Assembly (NCBI RefSeq): GCF_039710355.1
Contig: NZ_JBDKWZ010000016.1
Span: 62,001-126,000, forward strand
Reading direction: 5' to 3'
DNA from: Rapidithrix thailandica
GTDB taxonomy: Bacteria > Bacteroidota > Bacteroidia > Cytophagales > Flammeovirgaceae
DNA length: 64,000 nt
This document shows, piece after piece, positions 24,519 through 34,619 of this stretch (positions are counted from its first letter, which is position 1; the number at the start of each line of letters is the position of its first letter). A program made the translations under genes and the position numbers. The notes below the pieces were generated by a model. That model did no database searches. It was not told the origin of the DNA and saw only the letters and a list, made by a program, of their open reading frames with translations.

Positions 24519-26726
24519 ATGGATGATTTTTTAGCACAATTTCGTAATAAATTTATAGAGGATGCATTAGACCTGTTGCATCAATTGGAAAGCGACTTGC
24601 TGGAACTGGAAACCAATCCGAAAAGCAAGGACCATATTGAGGCTGTATTCCGGGTAATGCATACCCTGAAAGGATCGGCAGGTATGTATGGTTTTGGGTA
24701 CATCGAAGAATATACCCACCATCTGGAAACACTGTACGATTTGATCCGAATCAATAAACTATTGCTCTCCGGAGAAATCCTCGACCTGACTTTTCAGTCG
24801 GTTGACCATTTGCAAAATTTATTGAAAGACGATGAGCTAGCTCAGGAAAATAACCAATACAAGCATAAATGGTTGATGGAGCAAGTGTCGGAACAGATGA
24901 ACCGGGAAGTTTCGGAAGTGCTGAGCGAAGAAGTACTGATCAGTGATGAAGAGGAGACTGATGAACAAGGCGTGGCTACGTATTATATAAAGTTCATCGT
25001 CAGTGAAGGCTTGTTGTTAAGGGGAATCAAATTGCCCAATATTTTTAGTGAATTGGCTGAACTGGGACAATATGAATTGGTAGATTCCGGTACGAATGAA
25101 GAAGAAGATGAAATATGGGGAATATACTTGGCGACAGACCAGGGAAAGGATGCGATTGAAGATGCGTTTATGTTTGTCATGGACGAATGTTCCATTCACC
25201 AAGTCTCGCCTTTCAACCTGTTTGAAAAAGAAATATTTCTGGAAAATAGTGAGCATTTTCAAACAGAAAATACCCCCCCCAATGAACGGCTCACCATCCT
25301 GGAAGCAGTAGAAAAAAGTTATCAAAGTCAGGGGGAAGACGCAAGCCTTTTTGAAGAAGAGCCGCAGGAAGGCTTGAAGGATGCGGTGATCGCTACGGAG
25401 GAAGCAGTTCCGTTGGAAGAAGTGTTGATCAATGCCCCGGAAGGAATAGAAAAGCCTTCCGTTGAAGAGGCGGTTACACCGGATATGACGAAGGATGAAA
25501 ATATCAGGAAACTGCAAGAAGTGTTGGAGGAAAATCAAAACCTGATTAACCTGAATTTGGATAAACAGGCGGCTTCCCGGATCTCCGTAGATGCTAAAAA
25601 ACTGGATATCCTGATGTACTTGGTGACGGAGTTGGTTTCCGTGCAATCGCAATTTGAGTCAGGGATGAATGCTGAGGATATGTCCACTATTGAAGAGGTA
25701 TACCACCAAATTACCAAACTTACCCGGCAATTTCGCGACAATGCCTTGGAAATGCGCTTGGTACCGGTTTACGATGTAGTGGTGCGTTTTAAACGCTTGA
25801 TCCGGGATCTGTCCAAGCATTTGGGCAAGGAAGTAGAATTCATTACTCAGGGCATGGAAACCGAGCTGGATAAAAACACCATCGATAAACTGGCGGAACC
25901 CTTGATGCATATCATTCGCAACTGTCTGGACCATGGTATTGAACCGGCTGAAGAACGGCAACGCAAAAACAAGCCGGAAAAGGGTTTGATAAAATTGACG
26001 GCTTTTCACTCGGGCAACTATGTCTTTATTCAGGTACAAGATGACGGAGCGGGAATCAACCCGGAAATCATTCGTAACAAGGCCATAGAAAAAGGTTTGA
26101 TCCAAGCCTCCGATAAATTAAGTGAAAAGGAAATTTACGAACTGATATTTCAGCCGGGTTTTTCAACGGCAAATACCATCACTGAAGTATCGGGCCGGGG
26201 AGTAGGCATGGACGTGGTCAAAAAGAAAATTATGGAAATACGGGGCGAAGTAGAAGTGAATTCGGAGATCGATCTGGGTACGTCTTTTACCATTAAACTC
26301 CACCAGACCATTGCTATATTGGATACGATGTTAGTGCAATCGGAAGATATGCATTGCCTGGTACCGATAGCCGATATTCAAACCTGTATGTTTTTGCCTG
26401 CAAATGAAATAGAGGCACGGAATCATACGAATACCCTGATGTATAACAATGAACTGATTCCATTTGTCAACTTGAGAGAACAGTTCCATCTGAAGGGGAC
26501 AAATCCGGAAGAAGTAAGAGTGATCATCCTGCATAAACAAGGAGAAAAATTCGCTTTGGTAGTCGATAAAATCATTGGAAACCACCAGGCGGTTTTAAAG
26601 CCTTTGGGTAAACTATTCCGGCATGAGAAAATCATTACTTCTGCCAGCAGGCTGGGTGACGGAGGGCTGGCTTTTATGTTGGATATCAATGCATTGAATC
26701 AAGCCATAGGCCAAAAAGCCAGTTGA
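24519..26726 (+). CDS. cheA: Chemotaxis-type histidine kinase CheA
   Basis: 735 residues. N-terminal Hpt domain with phospho-His48 in RVMHTLKGSAGMYGFG. Residues about 150-230 form a P2-like alpha/beta domain, followed by an acidic linker (about 250-345). The dimerisation helices (about 355-440) lead to an ATPase domain with N-box PLMHIIRNCLDHGIE, G1 QDDGAGI, F-box PGFSTA and G2 SGRGVGMDVV. The last 130 residues are the CheW-like coupling domain. It phosphorylates the CheY-like protein encoded just upstream in response to the MCP encoded downstream. Confidence 0.95.
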   Translation: MDDFLAQFRNKFIEDALDLLHQLESDLLELETNPKSKDHIEAVFRVMHTLKGSAGMYGFGYIEEYTHHLETLYDLIRINKLLLSGEILDLTFQSVDHLQNLLKDDELAQENNQYKHKWLMEQVSEQMNREVSEVLSEEVLISDEEETDEQGVATYYIKFIVSEGLLLRGIKLPNIFSELAELGQYELVDSGTNEEEDEIWGIYLATDQGKDAIEDAFMFVMDECSIHQVSPFNLFEKEIFLENSEHFQTENTPPNERLTILEAVEKSYQSQGEDASLFEEEPQEGLKDAVIATEEAVPLEEVLINAPEGIEKPSVEEAVTPDMTKDENIRKLQEVLEENQNLINLNLDKQAASRISVDAKKLDILMYLVTELVSVQSQFESGMNAEDMSTIEEVYHQITKLTRQFRDNALEMRLVPVYDVVVRFKRLIRDLSKHLGKEVEFITQGMETELDKNTIDKLAEPLMHIIRNCLDHGIEPAEERQRKNKPEKGLIKLTAFHSGNYVFIQVQDDGAGINPEIIRNKAIEKGLIQASDKLSEKEIYELIFQPGFSTANTITEVSGRGVGMDVVKKKIMEIRGEVEVNSEIDLGTSFTIKLHQTIAILDTMLVQSEDMHCLVPIADIQTCMFLPANEIEARNHTNTLMYNNELIPFVNLREQFHLKGTNPEEVRVIILHKQGEKFALVVDKIIGNHQAVLKPLGKLFRHEKIITSASRLGDGGLAFMLDINALNQAIGQKAS

Positions 26727-26810
26727 AGCCAATAACGATGAATGTGTAAGTGCCATACAAGTTGATCGTTACACTGATCCCATTTCCTAAACGTCATTAA
26801 AGAATAAATT

Positions 26811-27308
26811 ATGAATGATATTACCAATCAGGTGGAAGATACCTATCTGTCGTTCCTGGTCAATGATGAATTGTATGCTGTCAATGTAGGAAAAGCATTG
26901 GAAGTACATGAAAGGCAAGTGATTACCCGTGTGCCCAATGCTCCTGAGTATTTAAAGGGAATTATCAGCTTCCGGGGAGAATTGGTGCCGGTGATTGAAA
27001 CACGGCTTAAACTGGGCCTGCCGGAACGGGATGACAGCGATGCTTTTGTCATCATTGTATTGGAGCTGAGTACGGACGAAGACCGGTTGATTATCGGGGC
27101 CATTGTGGACCGGGTTAAGGATGTGATCATCATTCCCAGAGAAAACATCAAGCCGGTGCCTAAAATGAAAAGCTCATTCAATGCCCAGTTTCTACAGGGT
27201 ATTGCCCAGTATAACCAAGAATTCTTAATGTTGCTAAATGTAGATAAAGTTTTTTCCGAAGAAGAGATTTCGATATTGAGTGATTCTTTGGATTTAGTAA
27301 AAGAGTAG
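26811..27308 (+). CDS. cheW: Chemotaxis coupling protein CheW
   Basis: 165 residues, one CheW domain: YLSFLVNDELYAVNVGKALEV, ITRVPNAPEYLKGIISFRGELVPVIE, and a C-terminal VDRVKDVIIIPRENIKPVP block. It bridges the MCP and CheA. It lies between cheA and the MCP gene on the same strand. The 84-bp and 112-bp gaps show no terminator, so one operon is likely. Confidence 0.94.
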   Translation: MNDITNQVEDTYLSFLVNDELYAVNVGKALEVHERQVITRVPNAPEYLKGIISFRGELVPVIETRLKLGLPERDDSDAFVIIVLELSTDEDRLIIGAIVDRVKDVIIIPRENIKPVPKMKSSFNAQFLQGIAQYNQEFLMLLNVDKVFSEEEISILSDSLDLVKE

Positions 27309-27420
27309 CCCGATAACAGGGAGTAATACAAGGAAAGGGGGAGGTCTCTCTCTCCTGACCGAAGCCTTCCAACTCAATATATTTTTTAAACGGATTCAGA
27401 ATTTTCAAATTAATATTGAC

Positions 27421-29487
27421 ATGAAGTTTATACAAAACCTTAGTATTAAGGCAAAGCTGATCTACAGCATGGCCACCTTGCTTTTTATAGCGTTTATGGG
27501 GGTAAGTTTATACAACTACTCGGTGTCCAAAGAAGAAATTGTTTCCCGGATTGTCGATCATGAGCTTCCGGCCCATATCGATAAAATTGCCCGGACGATT
27601 CAAAACCGTATCCAAAAAGATCTGAGTATTGCCGATGTAACTGCCAACAGTCATTTTGTCCATCAATGGCTGAAAGGAGGGCAACAGGATACCACTCAAA
27701 TTCTGACGTATTTGCGTTTGATCAACAAGCGCTTAAATGCCTTTGTCGGCTATGTATCAGAGCGTACAAAGTTGTATTACTCTCCTAACGGGCTGGAAAG
27801 AAGAATTAACCCGACCACCGACAGTTGGTATTTTAACTTCCGGGACGAACAACTTGAACGGGCGCTGAATGTGGATATGGACTACGGTACAGGGGAAATG
27901 ATGATGTGGGTCAATATGAAAGTATGGGATGAACACAAGCAATTTATCGGGGTCTTGAGTACAGGAATGGATCTGGAAAAAACCCGGGAATTTATTCTTA
28001 GTCAACAAGTAGGGGAAAAAGGAGAGGTGATGATGGTGGACCATAACGGAGCCATCAAAATTCACAATAACAAAGACTTGATTGATGTCAATGACGAATT
28101 GAAACATGGGAAAACCCTCCAAACCATTCCGGGTTTATCTGCGATAGCGGTAGAATTGATGTCAGAAAATGGTGCGGTACACAAGTACAAAAACAAAGAT
28201 GGGGATAACCATATCATTACGACCCGGTACATTCCCGAAATGGACTGGTACCTGATCGTAGATGTTTCTCAAGATGAAATGACATCTGCCATCGAATCGC
28301 TATTTATCAAAAACATGGTGACGGGAATTTTGGTAACGGTGCTGATCGTACTCTTTATTGTATTTTTCTCAAACCGAATCATTTTCAGTAGGTTAAACTC
28401 ATTGAAGCATGTGATTGAAGATTTTGCCGAAGGAAATCTGCAAACTTCTTACGAAGAGAAAAACCGGGATGAAGTCGGAATGTTGGGGCTGGCGATATTA
28501 AGTATGCAAAAGCGATTGCAAAAGATCGTAACGGACATTTCGGAAAGCTCAAGCCGGATTATTCACGCCAGTAAGGAAATCAGCCAAAGCTCACAACAGT
28601 TGGCAGAAGGCGCACAAGAGCAGGCTGCCAGCATCGAAGAAGTCTCTTCTTCTATGGAACAAATGTTGGCAAATATTGATCAGAATGCAGCCAATGCCAA
28701 AGAAACCGAGTCCATTGCGGACAAAGCTTCTCAGAATATTTCATTGGTCAACCAGTCTGTGTTGGAAACGGCCAGAGCCATGAAGACCATTGCCGAAGAA
28801 GTGTCGGTGATCAATGATATTTCCAAACGCACTGATATGTTGGCGATCAATGCGGCCATTGAAGCGGCACGGGCCGGCGAGTACGGAAAGGGTTTTGCGG
28901 TAGTGGCTTCTGAAATCCGTTCTTTGGCAGAAAATACCCAAAAAGCCGCACACAAAATTGAAGAGCTTTCTCAGTCAAGCGTTCAAGTGGCCGAAGAGTC
29001 CAATCAATCCTTGGAAACTTTAATTCCGGACGTCCGAAAAACCTCCAGTTTGGTACAAGGAATCAGTGCTGCCAGCCGTGAGCAGAGTCATGGGGCACAG
29101 AATGTTAACGATGCAATTTTACAATTGAACGATGTGGCTCAACGCAACTCTTCTGCTGCAGAGGAATTGGCGGTCAGTGCCGATATCTTTGATCACCAGG
29201 CGGATAGTTTGCAGAAGAGTATTGCTTTTTTCAGTACGGAAAAGAAACGCAGTGTAAAAAATGTTCAAACAATTCAGTCTGAAATCCAACGGCTTACTCA
29301 GTTATTGGCAGATGTAAGCACTTCGAATGCACAGGAAGAAAGTGCTGCCGCAAAAAAATACCCAGCAGAAGAGGCGAAACCACAACCACGGAAAAATGAA
29401 GGCGTGGCCATCGATTTGTCTGACGATTTTGAGGACGAAGACAATCAAGATGAAGGCTTTGAAAAGATAGACGATAACAACGAGTAA
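27421..29487 (+). CDS. Methyl-accepting chemotaxis protein with extracytoplasmic Cache-type sensor
   Basis: 688 residues. First membrane helix about 10-30, periplasmic sensor about 31-290 resembling a double Cache domain (YGTGEMMMWVNMKVWDEHKQFIGVLSTGMDL), second helix about 298-320, HAMP (NRIIFSRLNSLKHVIEDFAEGNLQTS), then the signalling coil with the hairpin tip ISKRTDMLAINAAIEAARAG and GKGFAVVASEIRSLAENTQ. An acidic tail follows. The ligand is unknown. A terminator hairpin follows at 29522-29554. Confidence 0.94.
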   Translation: MKFIQNLSIKAKLIYSMATLLFIAFMGVSLYNYSVSKEEIVSRIVDHELPAHIDKIARTIQNRIQKDLSIADVTANSHFVHQWLKGGQQDTTQILTYLRLINKRLNAFVGYVSERTKLYYSPNGLERRINPTTDSWYFNFRDEQLERALNVDMDYGTGEMMMWVNMKVWDEHKQFIGVLSTGMDLEKTREFILSQQVGEKGEVMMVDHNGAIKIHNNKDLIDVNDELKHGKTLQTIPGLSAIAVELMSENGAVHKYKNKDGDNHIITTRYIPEMDWYLIVDVSQDEMTSAIESLFIKNMVTGILVTVLIVLFIVFFSNRIIFSRLNSLKHVIEDFAEGNLQTSYEEKNRDEVGMLGLAILSMQKRLQKIVTDISESSSRIIHASKEISQSSQQLAEGAQEQAASIEEVSSSMEQMLANIDQNAANAKETESIADKASQNISLVNQSVLETARAMKTIAEEVSVINDISKRTDMLAINAAIEAARAGEYGKGFAVVASEIRSLAENTQKAAHKIEELSQSSVQVAEESNQSLETLIPDVRKTSSLVQGISAASREQSHGAQNVNDAILQLNDVAQRNSSAAEELAVSADIFDHQADSLQKSIAFFSTEKKRSVKNVQTIQSEIQRLTQLLADVSTSNAQEESAAAKKYPAEEAKPQPRKNEGVAIDLSDDFEDEDNQDEGFEKIDDNNE

Positions 29488-29521
29488 AAGCGTCCTGAAG
29501 GCTCACCCATTTTTTATAAGC

Positions 29522-29554
29522 CCCTGCCTGACCTTTGCAAGTGAGCAGGCAGGG
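29522..29554 (+). terminator. Hairpin terminator after the MCP gene
   Basis: CCCTGCCTG (29522-29530) pairs with CAGGCAGGG (29546-29554), followed by TGTTT. It overlaps the region before the DUF5020 gene. Confidence 0.65.
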
Positions 29555-29598
29555 TGTTTCACCCCATTCAAAAATTTACTGACCGCAAAAGCATGACT

Positions 29599-30291
29599 AT
29601 GAAAAATTTTACCAGCGTCTTACAACTGACTATTTTTTTATCTTTACTATACTTATCTGCTACCGCCCAAAACCTGCAACTACATTATGACTTCGGAAAA
29701 GCTGACGATGGAGAGTTGAATGCTGACAGGGAACACTTTACCACTACACTGGAAATGTTCCGTCCTGATTCACTGGGTTCCACCTTCTTTTTTGTGGATA
29801 TGAATTATGATTCGGAAAATGGAATGTCCTTCGCCTATTGGGAAATTGCCAGAACTTTCAAACTCCCCAAAATCAAAAATTTACGCCTTGAATTAGGGTA
29901 TAATGACGGAATGTTCATCCCTTCAGCTTGGTTGGTGGGTTTGCAAACACCTTTTACGATTGGCCCGGCTTCCATTTCCACCAGTTTGTATTACCGGGCA
30001 GAAAAAGGAGCCAAATCGGCCGATGCCCAGTTTACCGGAGTTTGGTTTATGATGTTATTCAAAGGAAAAGTCACCCTTAGTGGTTTTGTGGATGTGTGGT
30101 CACAAGACGATTACAATTTACTAGGCGATAAAGACGGTAAACGTGTTGTCTTCCTTACCGAACCACAACTATGGTACAATATTCATAAAAAGTTTGCCTT
30201 GGGTGGAGAAGTGGAGTTTAGTAGAAACCTGTTCACCTTTGATGGAGATGTAGAAGTGATGCCGACACTGGCTGTCAAATGGACTTTTTAA
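29599..30291 (+). CDS. DUF5020-type outer-membrane beta-barrel protein
   Basis: About 230 residues from ATG 29599 (an ATG two codons earlier at 29593 is equally possible). Signal peptide ends LSATAQ. The body alternates hydrophobic/aromatic strands and ends in the classic outer-membrane C-terminal pattern (TLAVKWTF). Wording such as STFFFVDMNYDS, YWEIARTFKLP and GVWFMMLFKGKVTLSGFVDVWS fits DUF5020/Tsx-like channel proteins, which may take up nucleosides or similar solutes. A terminator follows at 30321-30352. Confidence 0.8.
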   Translation: MKNFTSVLQLTIFLSLLYLSATAQNLQLHYDFGKADDGELNADREHFTTTLEMFRPDSLGSTFFFVDMNYDSENGMSFAYWEIARTFKLPKIKNLRLELGYNDGMFIPSAWLVGLQTPFTIGPASISTSLYYRAEKGAKSADAQFTGVWFMMLFKGKVTLSGFVDVWSQDDYNLLGDKDGKRVVFLTEPQLWYNIHKKFALGGEVEFSRNLFTFDGDVEVMPTLAVKWTF

Positions 30292-30320
30292 ATCAAAAGA
30301 AATTGATAGATTCGGCCTTT

Positions 30321-30352
30321 CCCCTCTTTAACTTATAAAGAGGGGCTTTTTT
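30321..30352 (+). terminator. Intrinsic terminator after the DUF5020 gene
   Basis: CCCCTCTTTA and TAAAGAGGGG form a 10-bp stem, followed by CTTTTTTAT. Confidence 0.85.
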
Positions 30353-30494
30353 ATAAATAAAAATCCCCTCCATTGCGGGATGCTTTATACACCTTGAGGC
30401 TTCTTAATGAAGGTAAAAACCTGGAAAGCCTATGGACCCATTAAAAAGCCCATGGGCGAACCATAGGCTTACTTTAAATTCAGACGGCAAAGAG

Positions 30495-31340
30495 TTATTC
30501 AATATAAGTGGCTTTCCTATATACAGAAGGCATTAGTTGTGTTAGCGGCAGGTTCATACCGAGTGTTGATTCTGCATGCCCGATAAACAATATGCCATCC
30601 GGTTTTAATTTGTTCAGAAACTTACTCAGAATTTGCTTTTGGGTATGAAAATCAAAGTAGATCAAGACATTCCGGCAAAAGATAAAGTCAAAATGATGGG
30701 GGAGTGAAGAAAATTCATCCATCAGATTTAGCCGTTTGAAGGTGGTTTTGTTTCGTAAACGGCTCTTTATCTGGAAAGCCATGGCACCCTTATTGGTTTT
30801 TCCTTTGTCAAAATATGTTTTCTGGTAATAGTCGGGTACGTCTATCATTTGATCCATTCCATACACGGCTTTACTGGCTTTTTGTAAAATGCGGCTGGAA
30901 ATATCGGTCCCCAAAATACCATAATCAAACCCTGTATATGTTTTTTTCAATTCTTCCAAGGTCATAGCGATGGTATAGGGTTCCTCACCACTGGAGCAGC
31001 CCGCACTCCATACTTTTAAGTGGGAGTAGCTTTTAGAAAGCATTGAGGGAATCTGTTGTGCAAGAAAGTCGAAATGTTTGGCTTCTCTGAAAAAATCGGT
31101 TTTATTCGTGCTCACATAATCGATCAATTTGTTCCGCTCTTGTAAACCTTGGGCACTAAAGATAAAGTTGGTGTAATCGGCGAAATTCGTAAAGCCATTC
31201 AAGCGTACCCTTTTCAGAAGGCGGCTTTGTAATAATACAACTTTGTGTTCGGGAAGTTTAATGCCAAAGTTGGTAGTAATAAATGCACTAAGACGCAGGA
31301 AATCTTCCCGGCTTAAGCGGTCGGTGGTAGTACCATCCAT
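30495..31340 (-). CDS. cheR: CheR-type protein-glutamate methyltransferase
   Basis: 281 residues. N-terminal all-alpha CheR domain (FLRLSAFITTNFGIKLPEHK, RLLKRVRLNGFTNFADY) and a SAM-binding core with VWSAGCSSGEEPYTIAM (about 108-124), LGTDISSRILQKA, and DFIFCRNVLIYFD. It methylates MCP glutamates for adaptation. It lies on the strand opposite to the cheA/cheW/MCP cluster. No cheB or cheD is in the window, so the opposing demethylase must be elsewhere or absent. The upstream gap 31341-31718 has no clear feature beyond likely divergent promoters. Confidence 0.93.
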   Translation of the reverse strand: MDGTTTDRLSREDFLRLSAFITTNFGIKLPEHKVVLLQSRLLKRVRLNGFTNFADYTNFIFSAQGLQERNKLIDYVSTNKTDFFREAKHFDFLAQQIPSMLSKSYSHLKVWSAGCSSGEEPYTIAMTLEELKKTYTGFDYGILGTDISSRILQKASKAVYGMDQMIDVPDYYQKTYFDKGKTNKGAMAFQIKSRLRNKTTFKRLNLMDEFSSLPHHFDFIFCRNVLIYFDFHTQKQILSKFLNKLKPDGILFIGHAESTLGMNLPLTQLMPSVYRKATYIE

Positions 31341-31718
31341 AAGTTTCTGTTGATGTTGTAAGAAAACTGCTAATCTATTTTACGTTTCATGTAAAAGGAC
31401 AACTCTTTTGAGTCTCCCGTACATTTTGTTTCCCGGTAAAGAGTACCTTCGTAACAAAATTTAAACAACGCTGATATGCTCCTCTAACGCAAAAGCGGCC
31501 ATATCCTTATCTCTTGTAAAGAGAGCCTTTGTGTTTTTTTGGCAAATAGGATCATTTTAAGGGAATATTGAACTTCTGAAAGAGATTCTTGCCGGAAAGT
31601 TATCGAGCACAAATAAATTCGATGACTTATTCGTATATAAGTAAAATAAAGATCGGGGGTTTGTGAAAATCCGCGCATACAAACAGTATAGAACAACAAT
31701 TCATTCAGAAAACTAACT

Positions 31719-33866
31719 ATGTCCCTACAACCATTATCAATTGGTAATGAAATAGACATTCCTGCATCGTATATTCAGAAGTGGCGCAAAACGGCAGAAC
31801 TTATCAGAAGGGTTCTTTTGGTGCCGGTTTGCATTTTGCAAAAGCTCACTTCGGGTACACCTGTACCCTATGTGCTGAGTGGAAATCTTGAAGAATTCTC
31901 AGGATGTACACAAGATTTTCATTTGGAAAGCAGGCGTGATTCTTGTTTTTTGTATGAAATTGCGCTGACTTATCCCGATGCAAAGCCCTTTGGGCATCTT
32001 TATCTCCTCGACCATTCCTCCCGGACTTTTACCGAAAAAGAAAAAGCCTTTTGCGAACACTTCCGGGAGCTCTTTGATGCTGATTTAAAAATCCTGCTCC
32101 AGGAACAATATCATATCCAAAACTCACGGAAATGGCAAGCCCGGTTCAGTCAGACGTATGATGCCTTGATTGAGAGCTTTCCACAACCGATCACCACTTA
32201 CCAGTTTGTTGAAAAAGACTTTATACTCATCGCGTATAATAAAGCGGAATACACGGCTTCCAAAGGGAAAATCAAAAGTCTGTTTGGCAAACCTGCCCGT
32301 CAGATTTTTGAGAAAGAGGAAGAACGCAAGATTTTGAATGCAATGTGCCAAGCTTTCCGGCAGCGTAGTTCGGTGAATTTGGAAGCAGTGCATCCTGATG
32401 AAAGCACCGGTATGGAGCGCCACTTTGTTTACACCTTTTTGTATTTGCCGGAAGAATACTTGTTGGTATACCGGGAAGATCATACCTCATTAAAGCTGGC
32501 CGAGCAGTCACTGAGGGAGAGTAAGGATCAATACATGACACAGTTTAACAGTGTGCCTTTGCCTGTTCTTACCATCGAAAAAAAGCCGGAGGGATTTGTA
32601 ATTGTTGGAGGGAACCAAGCGGCTTTGGAATATCCTCATGTCATATTGGAACAAGTACTGGGGGTGTCCATAGAGATTTGTTGGAAAGATGATGCGCAAC
32701 TGATAGAGTTTGTCGAATTGGCTTATGAGCAAAAGAAATCGGTGAGTACTCAGCAACCCTATACCTTTAAAACCACCGGGAAAAGCCGTTATTTAGCGAT
32801 GGTTTTTCGCTTTGTACCTCCCAATTTTGTTTTGTTGTATGCCGAAGACATTACTGAAAAAAAACAAGCCGAACTGGCATTGAAAGAAAGTGAGAAGAAA
32901 TTCAAAAATATCTTCAATATGTCAGTAGACTCCATATTTATTACGGATGCAAGTGGCTACTTTTTGGATATGAACACAACGGGCTTCCGTAAAACAGGGC
33001 TGAGTAAGGAGGAAATGAAGCAGAAAAGGATTTCCGAGTTGGTAGATTTGGATATAGAAGCACTGTCATATAGTTTGGAAACAGTCGATAATTTGTGCAA
33101 AAATGAAATTTCTTACACGAACCGGGAAGGGCAAAAAGTAGTAGAGGAAATATACAGTCAATGTGTGGATTATGAAGGCCAGGATGCCATTCTACATATT
33201 TCCAGGGACATTACCCAGCGGAAACTTCTGGAGCAAAAAATCCTGCGTACGATTATCCAGACTGAGGAACAAGAAAGAAGCCGGATGGCGCAGGAACTGC
33301 ACGACGGCTTGGGTCCCTTGCTTTCTACTTCCAAATTATATACCAAGGCATTGCATATGGCCCGCGATGGGGAAGAGCAGCAATTTGTGATTCACAAAAT
33401 AGAAGAAACCTTGGAAGAAGCGATTCTCAGTATTCAGGAGATTTCTAATAATCTGAGCCCCCATGTGTTACGCAACTTTGGCCTGCCTACTGCCATTCGT
33501 ACATTCTATGCCAAATTACAATATACCAGCGAAATTACTTTCGAACTGAATACCAATTTAAATCATCGGATTGACGAAGATATCGAAACCACCTTGTACC
33601 GGGTAGCGGTGGAGCTGATTCATAATTCCTTGAAACATGCCCGGGCTCAGACGATTGTGATTGACTTAAATGTATATAAAAAGCAATTGCATTTTTCTTT
33701 TTCGGACGATGGGCAAGGCTTTGATTTGGAAAGGACCCTCCGGAACAATACCGGAATGGGTTTGACCAATATCTTTAACCGCATTAAATCCTTAAATGGT
33801 ACAATTGACATGAAAAGCAAAAAATGTGTGGGTACAAATGTTTTTATTACAATTAACTTTGGCTGA
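31719..33866 (+). CDS. PAS-domain histidine kinase (HisKA_3/NarL type), soluble
   Basis: 715 residues with no membrane helix. An N-terminal GAF-like region (about 20-135) is followed by two weak PAS-like segments (about 140-380) and a clear PAS domain (KKFKNIFNMSVDSIFITDASGYFLDMN, about 390-500). HisKA_3 carries the phospho-His in MAQELHDGLGPLLSTSK. The HATPase domain shows VAVELIHNSLKHARA (N-box), FSDDGQGFD and GMGLTNIFNRI. It is a partner for the NarL-type regulator that starts 27 bp downstream. The signal is unknown; cytoplasmic small-molecule or redox sensing is plausible. Confidence 0.92.
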   Translation: MSLQPLSIGNEIDIPASYIQKWRKTAELIRRVLLVPVCILQKLTSGTPVPYVLSGNLEEFSGCTQDFHLESRRDSCFLYEIALTYPDAKPFGHLYLLDHSSRTFTEKEKAFCEHFRELFDADLKILLQEQYHIQNSRKWQARFSQTYDALIESFPQPITTYQFVEKDFILIAYNKAEYTASKGKIKSLFGKPARQIFEKEEERKILNAMCQAFRQRSSVNLEAVHPDESTGMERHFVYTFLYLPEEYLLVYREDHTSLKLAEQSLRESKDQYMTQFNSVPLPVLTIEKKPEGFVIVGGNQAALEYPHVILEQVLGVSIEICWKDDAQLIEFVELAYEQKKSVSTQQPYTFKTTGKSRYLAMVFRFVPPNFVLLYAEDITEKKQAELALKESEKKFKNIFNMSVDSIFITDASGYFLDMNTTGFRKTGLSKEEMKQKRISELVDLDIEALSYSLETVDNLCKNEISYTNREGQKVVEEIYSQCVDYEGQDAILHISRDITQRKLLEQKILRTIIQTEEQERSRMAQELHDGLGPLLSTSKLYTKALHMARDGEEQQFVIHKIEETLEEAILSIQEISNNLSPHVLRNFGLPTAIRTFYAKLQYTSEITFELNTNLNHRIDEDIETTLYRVAVELIHNSLKHARAQTIVIDLNVYKKQLHFSFSDDGQGFDLERTLRNNTGMGLTNIFNRIKSLNGTIDMKSKKCVGTNVFITINFG

Positions 33867-33893
33867 TTTTTTATCTTTTGCAACAAACTACTT

Positions 33894-34550
33894 ATGAATT
33901 CAAATAGCGTCATACTTGTAGATGATCATCAAATGTTCCGCGAAGGCTTGCGGTTTTTACTTTCAAAGTCCCGGCAAGTAGAAGTGATTGCCGAAGCGGA
34001 AAACGGAGAACACTTCTTAGAATTATTAGAAGCGCATCAACCGGATTTGGTGCTGATGGATATCAATATGCCCAAAATGAATGGCATCGAAGCGACCCAA
34101 CGGGCTTTGGCCATACATCCGGATTTGAAAGTCATTGCCCTTTCGATGTTTGGTGATGAAGTCTATTACTATAACATGATTCATGCGGGCGTGAAGGGGT
34201 TTGTACTGAAAAAAGCAGGAAGTCACGACCTTGAGTCAGCTATTGAGGCGGTATTGAATGGCAATGATTATTTTTCCCAGGAGCTTTTGAAAAATGTAAT
34301 TATCAGTCTGGGAGATAGTAAAAAAATTAAAACCAATCAGGGGCAAAATAGCCTGCAACTCTCAGAGCGGGAACAGGAAGTGTTGCAACAGATTTGTAAT
34401 GGCCTTTCTACAAAGGAAATCGCCGAGGAATTGAATATTTCTCCCAGAACCGTGGAAGGGCATAAAACGAAACTGATGGATAAAACCGCTGCGAAAAACA
34501 CCAGTAACTTAATTATGATCGCTATTAAAAATAAGTTGATAGAAATTTAG
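33894..34550 (+). CDS. NarL/FixJ-family response regulator
   Basis: 218 residues. Receiver domain with acidic LVDDHQMFREGL and phospho-Asp56 in LVLMDINMPKMNG; LuxR-type helix-turn-helix LSEREQEVLQQICNGLSTKEIAEELNISPRTVEGHK. It is transcribed behind its probable kinase. A bidirectional terminator (34577-34609) follows. Confidence 0.94.
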   Translation: MNSNSVILVDDHQMFREGLRFLLSKSRQVEVIAEAENGEHFLELLEAHQPDLVLMDINMPKMNGIEATQRALAIHPDLKVIALSMFGDEVYYYNMIHAGVKGFVLKKAGSHDLESAIEAVLNGNDYFSQELLKNVIISLGDSKKIKTNQGQNSLQLSEREQEVLQQICNGLSTKEIAEELNISPRTVEGHKTKLMDKTAAKNTSNLIMIAIKNKLIEI

Positions 34551-34576
34551 GAAATTGGTCGATGGATGTTTTTATA

Positions 34577-34609
34577 AAAAGGCCCTTCAGCGAAATGACG
34601 GGCCTTTTT
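34577..34609. terminator. Bidirectional terminator
   Basis: AAAAGGCCC and GGGCCTTTTT around a 14-nt loop, between the convergent NarL-type regulator and helicase genes. Confidence 0.8.
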
Positions 34610-34619
34610 CGTGTATTGA

